Source: Dama dama (Eukaryota > Chordata > Mammalia > Artiodactyla > Cervidae). From it: 64,000 nt of DNA. The notes under the pieces are model-generated. The model worked only from the letters and a program-made list of their open reading frames with translations, did no database searches and was not told the DNA's origin. The DNA lies in NCBI RefSeq assembly GCF_033118175.1, contig NC_083692.1, forward strand, positions 88,206,501-88,270,500, written 5' to 3'. The position numbers and the translations under genes were made by a program. Positions 42,112 through 52,520 of this stretch are shown one piece after another (the stretch's first letter is position 1; the number at the start of each line of letters is the position of its first letter).

Positions 42112-42509
42112 CCTATCTTTTAAACTTAAAAAGCATTTATTTTTTTAAAAACTTTTTATATATGAAAATCTGCAAAGGGGCAGAAAATTGGAGATAGTAG
42201 TACAATAGAAATCCATCTACTACAATCAACATTCAACAATTGTTAACATTTTTCTATCTTTGCCTCATCTCTTATCTTTTTCACAGAATCATTTTAAAGT
42301 AAATGACAAAAATCGTGATATTTACTTCTAATCATGTCAGCACAATCTCCAAAAAAACCATATTTTTTATGTAATTATAAGAATGATGTCACAACTAACA
42401 AAATTAATAATATCTAATATCTTCTAATACCCAGTTCATATTAAAGTTTTCTCTGTTGTCCCTCAAATGTCTCTTATAGTTGTCTTTTTTCCCAAACTAA
42501 GCTCTAGTT
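42112..42509 (-). repeat. Ancient L1M-type fragment, antisense
   Basis: 'ctgcaaaggggcagaaaatt', 'caacattcaacaattgttaa' and 'ttctctgttgtccctcaaat' match an old L1M-type 3' region. The sequence resumes at 42660 after the L1 tail insertion. Confidence 0.5.
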
Positions 42510-42519
42510 AAGAATTGTG

Positions 42520-42659
42520 TGTATCTGTGGTGACCTAAATGGGAAAGAATTAAAAAAAGAGAGGATGTATGTATATGTATAGCTGATCTGCTGTCCAGTA
42601 GAAACGAACACAACATTGTATAGCAACTATACTCCAATAAAAATTAATAAGTTTTTAAA
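42520..42659 (+). mobile_element. Very short L1 3' tail insertion
   Basis: Only about 140 bp: 'ctgtggtgacctaaatggga', 'gtatatgtatagctgatctg', 'caacattgtatagcaactat' and 'actccaataaaaattaataa'. The perfect 10-bp TSD 'aagaattgtg' at 42510-42519 and 42660-42669 defines it. Confidence 0.92.
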
Positions 42660-42669
42660 AAGAATTGTG

Positions 42670-44100
42670 CACAGTTGCATTGCTTGTTTACTGTCTTTCT
42701 CCTGTTTCATCTGGGCGATTGTTTCTAACCTTGGAAGAGTCTTGTTTTGGTAAATTTGGATAGAGTGAGAGGAAAGAGCAGAGGTGATTGGGGTCAGAGC
42801 CAGGACTGCTTGACTTGTTTCCCCCTGGAGTCAGAATTCTCTGTGGGATCATACCGTTCTTGTAAGCAGATGAGTTGTGGCACAGGAGGAGGTCTAAGTA
42901 ACCCTTCGTGTATTCACAGGACATTTAGGACAGCTTAGATCTTGTGCTCTAGTTCAAGACCCCAGGGTTTACCTAGAGCCCCCAAGAGCCCCACCTCCTC
43001 CTTCATCCCCAGTTTCAACCAGAAGAACAGAAGCTGAATCCTGCTGCCTCTTGAGAAACCAGATGGAGTGGCGGGTGCAATGCAAAGTGATTTTCCCCTC
43101 TTGCTGCAAAAGATGTATCATGCTCCACAAGCACTGCACAGTGGCCTGTGTGTAAGGCAGACCCTCAGAATCAATGGATCCGTGTTCAGATCACCAAGGT
43201 CTCAGCCGTGCTGCCCCACCTGGGCATTGCAGGAGGTGCTTTGGGAGGACTGGGGGTGGGCAGAGGGGCAGAGGGTCGAGGTGTGTGGGAAAGGGGGCTG
43301 GTGTTTGCAAGTCAAGGCTCTCAGAGCCCCTCTCCCCATGGCATGAACTGAGGGTGGGGTTTTTTCCAGTTATGAGTGGGTTTGGGCTGGGCTAGGGGTG
43401 GAGGCTATCTTACAGCTGTCTTGCATGGCCAGATGCTTCTGGTCAGTTCTTTCAGGCCCTTGAGGGTGGAAGGACCAGGTCATCAGGGCTGAAGGAGAAT
43501 GGCATCTTCTTCCGTCACTGTTCACACGTGCCCTTCAGACGTGTCCTCCGGCACTAGCTGTGCCAGACTGCCTGCCTCTGATGGGACACTCGCCTCCCCT
43601 TGGGGACCAGAGCTCCCGGGGAAAGAACGCAGTCTGTCAGTCAGTCCTGAAGGAAACCCGACCACAAGTGCCAAGGGAACCTTCCAGAAAGGGACGGGCT
43701 CCTCAGAATCCTGTATTGGGGGAACCACTGGGGATGGGGCGGGGTGGGGAGGTGCTGCTCAGACACGGAGGAGAGAGAGGGCAGCTGGGAAGGGCCAGAG
43801 GCAGATGCCTTGGGGCCAGGGATGCCCTGGGGAGGCTGGGAGGCTTTAGGGGGCTGTCTGCCAGGCAGCTGCAGTTTGCTCTCCTCCTTGAAGGGGCAGG
43901 AGCACTCCCCCCTTTTCACTCTGGCTGAGGGGCTGTTGTGAGGAGTATAGGACTTGACCTTAGCATGGAAGGACACAGCGCCCACTCACCACAGGCGTGA
44001 TTGCTCTCCATTGCCATTAAATATTTTATTGTAAAAATGCAGAGGTCCATTTGGGCTGCCAGGAAGCTGGCACTGGGCTTTGATTGCTGTAATGGCTGAT
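42670..44100. other. GC-rich single-copy stretch, no gene recognised
   Basis: About 1.4 kb without a recognised repeat. ORFs of 60-122 codons overlap in several frames at 43068-43985 and show no domain or consistent splice context. Confidence 0.5.
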
Positions 44101-44107
44101 GGCTGTG

Positions 44108-44286
44108 CTGAAGACATATGTATGTGTGCATGTGGTGTGTGTATGTGTGTGGGGTGTGTACGCATATCAGTGCCTATGTATGTGGACAGTGTGAGTGTGC
44201 ATGCTTGTATCATGTGTGTCTGGTGTGTGTGTGCATGTGTGCACACTTGTGTGGTGTTGTCCATCACGTGTGTGTGTGTGTGTGTA
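44108..44286. repeat. TG-rich low-complexity tract
   Basis: Degenerate TGTG/CATG-rich sequence with a pure TG run near 44269-44284. Open frames here are rich in Cys/Val (plus) and Thr/His (minus), a composition effect. Confidence 0.88.
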
Positions 44287-44528
44287 CCCATGTACTTGAG
44301 AGCCTCAGTACTTACAGTGACTTTGGCCCCCATCTGCCATGACAACTTTCCACCCCACTGGCGTCAATGTTAAGGTCTGGATGCAGGTTTTTACCCACAG
44401 GAAACATCACAGGGTGTTAAAGGCATCCTTCAGAAAAGCAGTGTTTGGGCAGGGAGTGTTTGCGTTCACTGCAGAATAACATAAGTTCTTTTGAACAGGC
44501 TTCCCTGCTCCTTAAGCATCAATGGTTT

Positions 44529-44803
44529 GTTTGATTTTTTAAATTGGAGTTTAGTTGCTTTACAATGTTGTATTAGTTTCTTGCTGAATGGCAAAGTGAC
44601 ACAGTTTTATGTTTACATATATCCACTCCTTTTCAGATTTCCGTCCTCCCCATTAGTGCATCACAGATCCTTGAGTAGAGTTCTCTGTGCTGTAGAGTAG
44701 GTTCCCATTAGTTACTCATTTTATACAGAGTTGTGTTTCTATGTCAATCCCAACCTCCCAGTTCATCCCACCCTCCCTTCCCCACTTGGTAACCATAAGT
44801 TGG
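44529..44803 (-). mobile_element. L1 3' UTR insertion, antisense
   Basis: 'gagtttagttgctttacaat', 'gatccttgagtagagttctc', 'tgctgtagagtaggttccca' and 'cagttcatcccaccctccct' are the reversed ruminant L1 3' UTR. The 13-bp TSD 'gcatca(a/g)tggttt' lies at 44516-44528 and 44804-44816 with one change. Confidence 0.94.
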
Positions 44804-44816
44804 TGCATCAGTGGTT

Positions 44817-45273
44817 TTCACAGCCCCTCACATCCCCCCCTCATCCTATAGACACCCTCATACAGCTCTGCCTGGCTTCAGCACCCCTGGGCGCTGTGTG
44901 ATTGCCCCTGCTCTTTTTCTTTCTGCTGTCTCCTACCCTCAAGAGGTCTCTCCTCCCCACCCCGTTCTGAGGGCAGCTACAGGGTGGGGGCTCCTTTGTA
45001 AGCCTGAAACAGCCTCTCCAGCCCCCACTTTGTCTGGAGGGAGAAGGGGAAGCAGGGGAAGATAAGAGTTGGGGAAGGGGGGCTATGTCCCTGAGGTTAA
45101 GGCCAGGAGGAAGAAAGGGTGAAAGAGTGAAGAAGGATGGATGTGCTGGGGTCAAAGGCGGGTGAGTGAGGAAGCGTGGGTTTTATTGGGGTCCCAGGAG
45201 TTGCCAGTGTGGGTTACCCAAGGTGTGAGGGCTTCTGTTTGGGCTTGTCATGGGACATCAGGTGCTGCCCCTT
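44817..45273. other. Single-copy stretch, no gene recognised
   Basis: Purine/pyrimidine-skewed sequence ('gggagaaggggaagcagggg') without a recognised repeat or exon. Confidence 0.45.
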
Positions 45274-45284
45274 CAGAGACTCTT

Positions 45285-45525
45285 TTTTTTAAAAAATACT
45301 TATTTACGTATTTTTTTGGCTGTGTTGTCTTAGTTGCAGCATTTAGGGTCTGTGCTGTATCACATGGACCTTTTGTTGCAGTGGGCAGGCTCCAGAGTGC
45401 ATGGGCTCAGTAGTCATGGCGCACAGGCTTAGTTGCGGGATCTTAGTTCCCCAACCAGGGATCAAACCCACAACCCCTCCATTGCAAGGCAGATTCTTTA
45501 ACCATTGGACCATCAGGGAAGTCCC
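45285..45525 (-). mobile_element. CHR-2-type SINE, antisense
   Basis: Reversed A-rich tail, then 'gttgcagtgggcaggctcca', 'ttagttccccaaccagggat' and head 'accattggaccatcagggaa'. A perfect 11-bp TSD 'cagagactctt' lies at 45274-45284 and 45526-45536. Confidence 0.95.
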
Positions 45526-45779
45526 CAGAGACTCTTCTGACCCCAGGTGGCATGAAGGCTGTTTGGTCTTGACCACAGCCCCTCTCCGATGAGGTGTGCA
45601 TGCCAGGGCAGCCCAGCCCGCTGGTCTCGGGCTTGTGCCTAAATACTTCTTTGGCAGAGGGGAGGCTGAGGGATGTGTTGGCTCTCGGCAGCAGTTATCC
45701 TTAGGGACGAGACCCCAGCCAGGACTCTATAGAGGCAAATTGGGATCTTAGGGCTGGAAGGAGGCTCCATGCAGAAGTG

Positions 45780-46510
45780 TTAGACTTATAACTAGAACTT
45801 TGTACCTTTTGACCACCTTCACCCATTTCACCTACCCTACCACCCCCACCTCTGGGCAACCGTCAATCTGTTCTCTGTATCTGAGTTTGGTGATTTTTCT
45901 TTTTAAAGTCCCACATATAAGTGAGGTTGTGAAGTATTTGTCTTTCTTTTTCTGACTTATTTCACTTAGAGTAATGCCCCAAAGGCCCATCCATGTTGTC
46001 ACAAATGGCAGGATTTCCTTCTTTTTTAATGGCTGAATAATACTCCATTGAATATATGTGTGACATTTTCTTTATCTACTCATTTAGTGATGGACACTTA
46101 GGTTGTTTTTCCATTTTTCAGCTATTGGGAATTATCTGCAGTGAACATAAGCATGTAGATATCTTTTCAAGACAGTGATTTCATTTCCTTTGGATAAATA
46201 CCCTGAGGTAGAATTGCTGGATTGAATGGTAGTTCTATTTTTAGTATTTTGAGGAACCTCCATACTGTATTCTATAATACCTGCACCAGTACACACTTCC
46301 CACCAACAGTGCACAGGGTTCTCTTTTCTCCATTTACTTGCCAACAATTGTTATTTCCTGTCTTTGTGATAATAGCCATTCCAACAGGTGTTAGACCTCA
46401 GTGAGGTGTTATCTCATTGTGGTTTTGATTTGCATTTCCCTGATGATTAGTCATGTTGAATATTTTGTCTTGTACCTGTTGGCCATTTGTATGTCTTCTT
46501 CTGAGAAATA
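45780..46510 (-). mobile_element. L1 LINE, end of ORF2 and 3' region, antisense
   Basis: 'tttgtaccttttgaccacct', 'atggctgaataatactccat', 'gtagaattgctggattgaat' and 'tctcattgtggttttgattt' follow the reversed L1 order without interruption. About 730 bp, mammalian-wide type. Confidence 0.88.
46132..46347 (-). pseudogene. L1 ORF2p C-terminal fragment
   Basis: 'ENPVHCWWEVCTGAGIIEYS' matches the L1 block 'GTLLHCWWECKLVQPLW'. Further blocks follow in a degraded state. Inactive fragment. Confidence 0.8.
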
Positions 46511-47087
46511 ACACTTTACATAGATTTTGAGTTCTGCTTTTGTACTTGATCTTATGGCTTGAGGATTTCTTCAAGTTATTAGAAATTTCTGGAAAAATGG
46601 CTGCAAAACAGACTTACCTTGTACATATCTTGTAATTTTTCCTCCCAAACTCTACCAATAGGTATTTAGATCATTTCTAGTTTAGACTACATTTTATAAC
46701 ATTTTAAGGGACATTTTTATACTGTTGGTATGTTTTGACTATACAATTACCCACTTAAGTACCAGTCTGGGGCTTTGAGCTGGGCTGTGGTCCCAGAAAC
46801 AGGGACTGGGTGTGGGAGCTTCTAGGACTGGCCTGAGAAGAGAGGGTCCAGGCCCTGCTGAAGGCCAGTGAGTATATGGGGGCTTCTGAAACACCATGTC
46901 TAGGAGACTGGGTAGGGAGCAAGTCAGAGGTCTGAAGGAGACAGGAATAGAGTGGAGATTAGAGAGAGGTAGCAGCCAGAAAAACACCCAGGCAGTAGGG
47001 CTGGGGGTGGGAAGAAAGGAGGGATGGAAAAGAGGGTAAGGGACGGGAGGATATTTCCAGCAATGGAATCCAGTTTTTGAATGCCTG
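46511..47087. other. Single-copy stretch, no gene recognised
   Basis: The left part (46520-46740) is AT-rich and may extend the L1. The minus ORF at 46739-47122 runs into the SINE and is Pro/Ser-rich; not called a gene. Confidence 0.45.
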
Positions 47088-47515
47088 GGCTTCCCTGGCA
47101 GCTCAGACAATAATGTGCTCATACGCTTAGTTGTGTCCGACTCTTTGCCACCCCACGGGCTGTAGCCTTCCAGGCTCTTTTGTCAATGGGATTTCCCACA
47201 CAAGAATACTGGAGTGGGTTGCCAGTTCCTCCTCCAGGGGATCTTCCCAACCCAGGGATTGAAACTACGTCTCTTGTAGATTCTTTACCACTAATCCCAC
47301 CTGGGAAGCCCCAGATGGTAAAGAATCTGCCTGCAATGCAGGAGACCTGGGTTCAATCCCTGGGTTGGGAAGACCCCCTGGAAAAGGTAATGGCTACCCA
47401 CTCCAGTATTCTTGCTGGAGAATTCCATAGACAGAGGAGTCAGGCGGGCTACAGTCCATGGGGTCTCAAAGCATCAGACATGGCTGAGAGACTAGCACTT
47501 TGCTAAGAAAAGTGT
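47088..47515 (+). mobile_element. Bov-tA-type SINE carrying a second SINE
   Basis: The head 'gggcttccctggcagctcag' is at 47088-47107. The body resumes at about 47314 with 'tggtaaagaatctgcctgca' and continues to 'tctcaaagcatcagacatgg'. The interruption is the antisense SINE at 47113-47311. Joining the two outer parts gives a normal sense Bov SINE order. Confidence 0.92.
47113..47311 (-). mobile_element. Bov-tA-type SINE, antisense, nested in a sense SINE
   Basis: 'cttagttgtgtccgactctt', 'tactggagtgggttgccagt' and 'taatcccacctgggaagccc' are antisense. It lies inside the head of the sense SINE, making an inverted repeat with arms near 200 bp. Confidence 0.92.
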
Positions 47516-47907
47516 TGAGCTCCACCCTGACATATGTAAATTTATTAACAAAATATGTACATGCACTGTTTGTCAATGTACACTAAGTATTAATAAAAAT
47601 TATTTTTCACCTTTTAGGTAAATAATACAAATAGATTTAATTGTTTTTCCCTTGAAATCCATGGGTCTCTCTGTTCACTCCTCTTTGGAGAACACCCACC
47701 GTGGAGGGGCAGGAGGCTGGGCCAGGGCCATGCAGAGGGCTGCTGGGACTCAAAACCATGAGGAGGACATCTAGATGGAGAGGCAAGGGCCCTTGGGTGG
47801 GTTCAGAGTCACACTCAGTGAGTTACTCCTGAGATGGTTATTTAGCATTTTTACATGGGATTTGAAAGCCAATATTCATGGTGAGCTTCAGGCTTGCTGA
47901 TGACATT
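47516..47907. other. Single-copy stretch, no gene recognised
   Basis: AT-rich at 47530-47650 ('tattaacaaaatatgtacat'), then GC-balanced. No repeat family recognised. Confidence 0.45.
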
Positions 47908-47922
47908 AAGATCATGTGGGTG

Positions 47923-48097
47923 AGGGGCTCCCCTGGTGCTTCAGTGACTAAGACTCTGAATTCCCAATATGCTGGGGGGGCACTGGGTTCAATCCCTGGT
48001 CAGGGAACTAGATCCCACACGTCACAACTAAACATCCTGTGTGCCTCAACTAAGACCCGGCACAGCCAAATTAAAAAAATAATAATAAATATTTAAA
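47923..48097 (+). mobile_element. CHR-type SINE
   Basis: Head 'ggggctcccctggtgcttca', then 'gggttcaatccctggtcagg' (B-box-like) and 'actagatcccacacgtcaca', ending in an AT-rich tail with 'aataataataaat'. The TSD 'aagat(c/g)atgtgggtg' lies at 47908-47922 and 48098-48112, 14 of 15. Confidence 0.95.
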
Positions 48098-48237
48098 AAG
48101 ATGATGTGGGTGGTGCAATACTAAGATGGGAGCAAATAAACTGTAGGGAAAATTGAAAAGCTTTATGAGAGATCAGAGAAATGGTAGATGAGGAACAAAG
48201 TGAGTGAGAATAAAGGAATATATTTAGCAGTGGTTTC

Positions 48238-48480
48238 CAACCTGGGGTCTCTTTAAGAAGTATTTCCAAAATTTCAAAAAGAGCTCCCTCCTACCCCGCA
48301 CTGAACATTCGTGCATGTTAAGAGACCATTTTCTCTGATTTTGTCTGAAACGCTGTTAAGTTCACATGGTAGGTAGTTTCATGCTGATCAGAAGCTCTGA
48401 ACTTATACTTAGGAATGTCTTTGATTAATTTAAAGTTGGAAAAACTATTTTAATTATTTCTTGGCAAGATTTCTTGAAAT
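48238..48480. mobile_element. Possible hAT-type DNA transposon
   Basis: The left end 'cagtggtttccaacctgggg' looks like a hAT terminus. The right terminus was not found, so length and family are unknown. Confidence 0.4.
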
Positions 48481-49088
48481 CCGGAGGACTTGTTGAGGAG
48501 AGTGGCTCAGAGAGAACTGATAAAAGAGGTTCTTATGGGAGGAAATGTTGAATTCTTGCAGGCTGATAAGATGTGAGACTGAGCTACCCATCCGGTCACA
48601 GTCAAGGACAAAGGCATTTTGAAGACTTGATAGCTGTAATTAGAACCTAAAAACACCAGCTCAATGAGAGACAATGGCCCAAAAGACAGAAAATTTACAT
48701 TTAATGAATCTGGAGATGAGATTGCATATACTGTCCTACTGAGAAGACACAATGCATTGAATTGTCAGATCAGACTCTCATGAAGCAGAGGTTTACCCAG
48801 TATCAAAATGTATGAATAATTTCAAGAATACAGGAGGCAGAAGTGAAACAAGGAGAGGTGTGGGACCATTAAAGCAACCCACTAAGTCCTTTTTCATCAC
48901 ACTGGGACTTGATCTGCCCTGATTTATATATGAGGTCTCTAAGAGCTGTATGTAACTACATTGTTCCCACAGAAGGCAACTATTTTGGCTTTGAAATATC
49001 TCCACTTTATACTCAGATACATAGCTTAGGTGACAAAAGGGATCCATGCTCCATAAATTCATAGATTTCTGTATATTTATTTACCATA
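48481..49088. other. Single-copy stretch, no gene recognised
   Basis: Repeat-free by eye, moderately AT-rich. ORFs on the minus strand (48507-48752, 48793-49062) have no domain. Confidence 0.45.
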
Positions 49089-49100
49089 AGCTGTACTACA

Positions 49101-49350
49101 TTGCCTGTGTGCTAAGTCGCTTCAGTTGTGTCCTACTCTTTTCGACCCTATGGACTATAACCCGCCAGGCTCCTCTGTCCACGGGGATTCTCCAGGCAAG
49201 AAGACTGGAGTCCCATGCCCTCCTCCAGGGGGTCTTCCTCACCCAGGGATCAAACCTGCATCTTTGGGGATCTTCCTCACCCAGGGATCGAACCTGCATC
49301 TTTATGTTTGGCTGGCTGATTCTTGATCCCTGGCACCACCTGGGAAGCCA
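49101..49350 (-). mobile_element. Bov-tA-type SINE, antisense, with 38-bp internal duplication
   Basis: Typical antisense Bov body ('cttcagttgtgtcctactct' to 'gcaccacctgggaagcca'), but longer because a segment at 49229-49266 is repeated at 49267-49304 with few changes. The flanks 'agctgtactaca' (49089-49100) and 'agcagtactaga' (49351-49362) are a decayed TSD. Confidence 0.93.
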
Positions 49351-49362
49351 AGCAGTACTAGA

Positions 49363-49739
49363 CAGGTAAACCAGGTACATATGTTAAAAAACATTCTGTA
49401 GATAAGGACTCACTCTTAGTAAACACCATCAGTTTATTGCCAAAGATGTGTCATTAGCCTATCTCCCATGAGGATTGACCAGTTGTCTTCTTTCTTTCCC
49501 AGGAGGCACCCCCCTTCTCCCGCTTACCATTTCCTTCCCAGGAAACCATTTCAAACCACGATATGTTTACAGTTGCCACAGACAATAGTTCAATTGTTTC
49601 TGGTCTTCGATCCCTTAGTTCCTGGTTGAAAGTAGTTGGGATGAAAGCTATACTTTAGGAAAGTCACAAAACAGCCATTCTTTCTATTCCAGAGCCTATC
49701 TTCATCAAGTAGGTAAACCTTTAATTTTTTACTATGTAT
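49363..49739. other. Single-copy stretch, no gene recognised
   Basis: No repeat or exon signature seen. Confidence 0.45.
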
Positions 49740-49866
49740 TTATTTATTTATTTTTGGCCATACTGTGTGGCTTGCAGGATCTTAGTTCCCTGACCAGGTG
49801 CTGAAACCTCGCCCTCAGCTTTGAGAGCGTGGAGTCCTAACCACTGGACCCACCAGGAGGTTTTCC
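49740..49866 (-). mobile_element. CHR-type SINE, antisense
   Basis: A (TATT)n-like reversed tail at 49736-49752, then 'ggatcttagttccctgacca' and 'cctaaccactggacccacca'. Short and diverged. Confidence 0.85.
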
Positions 49867-49913
49867 TAGCAAACTTTTTAAACACAAATTTGTTACGGGG
49901 CTCTCCTTAATAG

Positions 49914-50125
49914 TAGAAGTAGTGTTAGTTGCCCAGTCATGTCTGACTCTTTGCAGCCCATGGACTGTAGCTTGCCAGGCTCCTCTGTCTATGAAATTCT
50001 CCATGCAAGAACACTGGGGTGGGTTGCCGTTCCCTTCTCCAGGAGATCTTCTTGATCCAGGGATCAGACCCAGGTCTCCTGCTTTGCAAGTAGATTCTTA
50101 ACCGTCTGAGCCATCAGTGGAGCCC
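49914..50125 (-). mobile_element. Bov-tA-type SINE, antisense
   Basis: 'gcccagtcatgtctgactct', 'gtagcttgccaggctcctct' and 'cttaaccgtctgagccatca' in antisense order. Confidence 0.92.
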
Positions 50126-50141
50126 CTATGGGTCTCTCCTT

Positions 50142-50831
50142 CAGTTCAGCTCAGTTCAGTTCAGTCGCTCAGTCGTCTCCGACTCTTTGCGACCCCATGA
50201 ATCACAGCACGCCAGGCCTCCCTGTCCATCGCCAACTCCTGGAGTCTACCCATACCCATGTCCATCGAGTCGGTGATGCCATCCAACCCTCTCATCCTCT
50301 GTCATCCCCTTCTCGTCCTGCCCCCAATCCCTCCCAGCATCAGGGTCTTTTCCAATGAGTCAACTCTTCACATGAGGTGGCCAAAGTACTAGAGTTTCAG
50401 CTTCAGCATCAGTCCTTCCAATGAACACCCAGGACTGATCTCCTTGAGGATGGACTGGTTGGATCTCCTTGCAGTCCAAGGGACTCTCAAGAGTCCTCTC
50501 CAGCACCGCAGTTCAAAAGCATCAATTTTTCGGTGCTCAGCTTTCTTCACAGTCCAACTCTCACATCCATACATGACCACTGGAAAAACCATAGCCTTGA
50601 CTAGATGGGCCTTTGTTGGCAAAGTAATGTCTCTGCTTTTTAATATGCTATCTAGGTTGGTCATAACTTTCCTTCCAAGGAGTAAGCATCTTTTAATTTC
50701 ATGGCTGCAATCACCATCTGCAGTGATTTTGGAGCCCCCAAAAATAAAGTCTGACACTGTTTCCACTGTTTCCCCATCAATTTCCCATGAAGTGATGGGA
50801 CCGGATGCCATGATCTTAGTTTTCTGAATGT
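50142..50831 (-). mobile_element. BovB LINE 3' fragment, antisense, well preserved
   Basis: Begins with the reversed tail 'cagctcagttcagttcagtc'. The minus strand is open at 50389-50811 and encodes the BovB C-terminal half ('MASGPITSWEIDGETVETVS' to 'LEGLMLKLKL'). Few disruptions, so it is a young copy; still 5'-truncated and inactive. Confidence 0.95.
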
Positions 50832-51091
50832 TGCTGCTGCTGCTAAGTCGCTTCAGTTGTGTCTGACTCTGTGTGACCCCATAGATGGCAGCCCACCAGG
50901 CTCCCCTGTCCCTGGGATTCTTCAGGCAAGAACACTGGAGTGGGTTGCCATTTCCTTCTCCAATGCATGAAAGTGAAGTCGCTCAGTCGTGTCTGACTCT
51001 TCGCAACCCCATGGACTGCAGCTTACTAGGCTCTTCCATCCATGGGATTTTCCAGGCAAGAATACTGGAGTGGGTGCCGTTGCCTTCTCCG
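50832..51091 (-). mobile_element. Bov-A2 dimeric SINE, antisense
   Basis: Two Bov-A monomers in tandem (left from 'gctaagtcgcttcagttgtg', right from 'gaagtcgctcagtcgtgtct') joined by the linker 'aatgcatgaaagt', the diagnostic Bov-A2 layout. The 11-bp direct repeat 'tttctgaatgt' flanks it at 50821-50831 and 51092-51102. Confidence 0.94.
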
Positions 51092-51099
51092 TTTCTGAA

Positions 51100-51400
51100 T
51101 GTGACCACTGCTTAAAACCCTTCAATAGCTCCCATCCCTCTTTAGATCATATTCCAAATCCTTAAGATGGGCTTGTATTGTCTGGTATCTGCCTGCCTTT
51201 CCAGCTTCATCTCCCACCACTGACTCTTCCTCTGAACTTCATCTACACTGACATTATTTTAGTGTTCTGAATAGTGTTCCCTCTTGTCCCAGGGTCTTTG
51301 TACATACCATTTCCTCTGCTTGGAAAGCAAGTGAACTTTTTTCTCTCCTGTGGTCTCAGGGCTCTGCTTTGTGCTTCAGAATCCTTTACACTCATCCTCT
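51100..51400 (+). repeat. L2 LINE 3' region
   Basis: 'ttaaaacccttcaatagctc', 'ccaaatccttaagatgggct' and 'ccatttcctctgcttggaaa' are the L2 module order in sense. Confidence 0.82.
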
Positions 51401-51409
51401 GAGGTCAGG

Positions 51410-51560
51410 GGACAGGAAATAGCCTTCATTTTGTAGATGAGAAACTGTGAATCAGGGAGATTAAATAACGTCTTATGGTATATACAGCCAGGAAGGGACA
51501 GAACAAGGATCAGAGCACAGATTTTCCTGAACTGAAGGTCATGCATTTTCTCCGTCCTGT
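51410..51560 (-). repeat. MIR SINE, antisense
   Basis: 'cattttgtagatgagaaact' then 'gtgaatcagggagattaaat' and 'cagccaggaagggacagaac' match the reversed MIR. Confidence 0.78.
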
Positions 51561-51639
51561 CATCTCCAAATACCATTTCCCAAATGAATAGCAAGGATGA
51601 AATCGTAGACTCATTTGATGTTTGTAGTATCTGAAGAGG

Positions 51640-51775
51640 CGGGCGGGCACAGTGGAAAGGCCCCATGCCGAGAATCAAAAGGTTTTTACCTACAAGTCAG
51701 TGGTCTTAGGTGAGTCATTTAAGGTCACTAAACTCAGCTTCCTTGTCTCAAAAATGATCGCCTTCCATGCTTTAA
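51640..51775 (+). repeat. MIR SINE
   Basis: 'cttaggtgagtcatttaagg' then 'ctcagcttccttgtctcaaa' match the sense MIR core. Confidence 0.65.
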
Positions 51776-51789
51776 AGCACAGTTGAGGG

Positions 51790-52255
51790 GCTTGCCTGAT
51801 ATGATGTGATGGTTAAGAGCCCTAAGGCTGGAGGCAAATCCTAGCTCTTTTACCTTCTAGCCATGTGACCTTGGCAAATCATGTAGCCTTTTTAGTGTCC
51901 GTTTTCTTTTCTGTGCATGACACATGCTCAGTCACTTCAGTTGTGTCCGACTCTTTGTGATCCCGTGGACTGTAGCCCACCAGGATCCTCTGTCCATGGG
52001 CTTCTCCAGGCAAGAACACTGGAGTAGGTTGACATTTCCTTCTCCGGGGCTCTTCCCGACCTAGGGATTGAACCCACGTCTTTTATGTCTCCTGCATTGA
52101 CATGCAGGTTCTTTACCACTCGCGCCACCTGGGAAGCCCCTTCTCTTCTGTAAACTGGGATAATGACAAAACCTATATTCTAGGATTGTTATGAAGATTT
52201 TAGTATAATGCCTTTTCCAGAGGAAGCCCTAAACATTGGTTCAACTACTGTTCAA
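51790..52255 (+). repeat. MIR SINE split by a Bov SINE
   Basis: The left part has 'gatggttaagagccctaagg', 'ctagccatgtgaccttggca' and 'gtgtccgttttcttttctgt'. The right part (52139-52255) continues 'tgtaaactgggataatgaca' and 'aggattgttatgaagatttt'. The interruption falls in the core. Confidence 0.87.
51917..52138 (-). mobile_element. Bov-tA-type SINE, antisense, in MIR
   Basis: 'cttcagttgtgtccgactct', 'gtagcccaccaggatcctct' and 'actcgcgccacctgggaagc' in antisense order. The flanks 'ttttcttttctgt' and 'ccttctcttctgt' are duplicated MIR sequence, consistent with a TSD. Confidence 0.93.
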
Positions 52256-52257
52256 TA

Positions 52258-52520
52258 GATCTTTTATTTTTTTTTAATTTATTATTAGAATACAGTTACT
52301 TTACGGTATTGTATTGTTTTCTACTGTACAGCAAGGTGAATCAGCCAAAGGTGTACACATATCCCCTCTTTTTTTGGATTTCCTTCCCATTTGGGTCACC
52401 ACGGAGCTCTGAGTAGAGCTCCCTGTGTTATCCAGTCGGTTCTCATTAATTATCTATTTTATACATAGCAGTGTCTATATGGCAGTCACAATCTCCCAAT
52501 TCATCCCACCCTCCCGGTAG
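52258..52520 (-). mobile_element. L1 3' UTR fragment, antisense
   Basis: Reversed poly(A) tract ('tttattttttttt'), then 'gtattgttttctactgtaca', 'aggtgaatcagccaaaggtg' and 'ctgagtagagctccctgtgt', ending 'caattcatcccaccctccc'. The same element type as 44529-44803. Confidence 0.92.
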
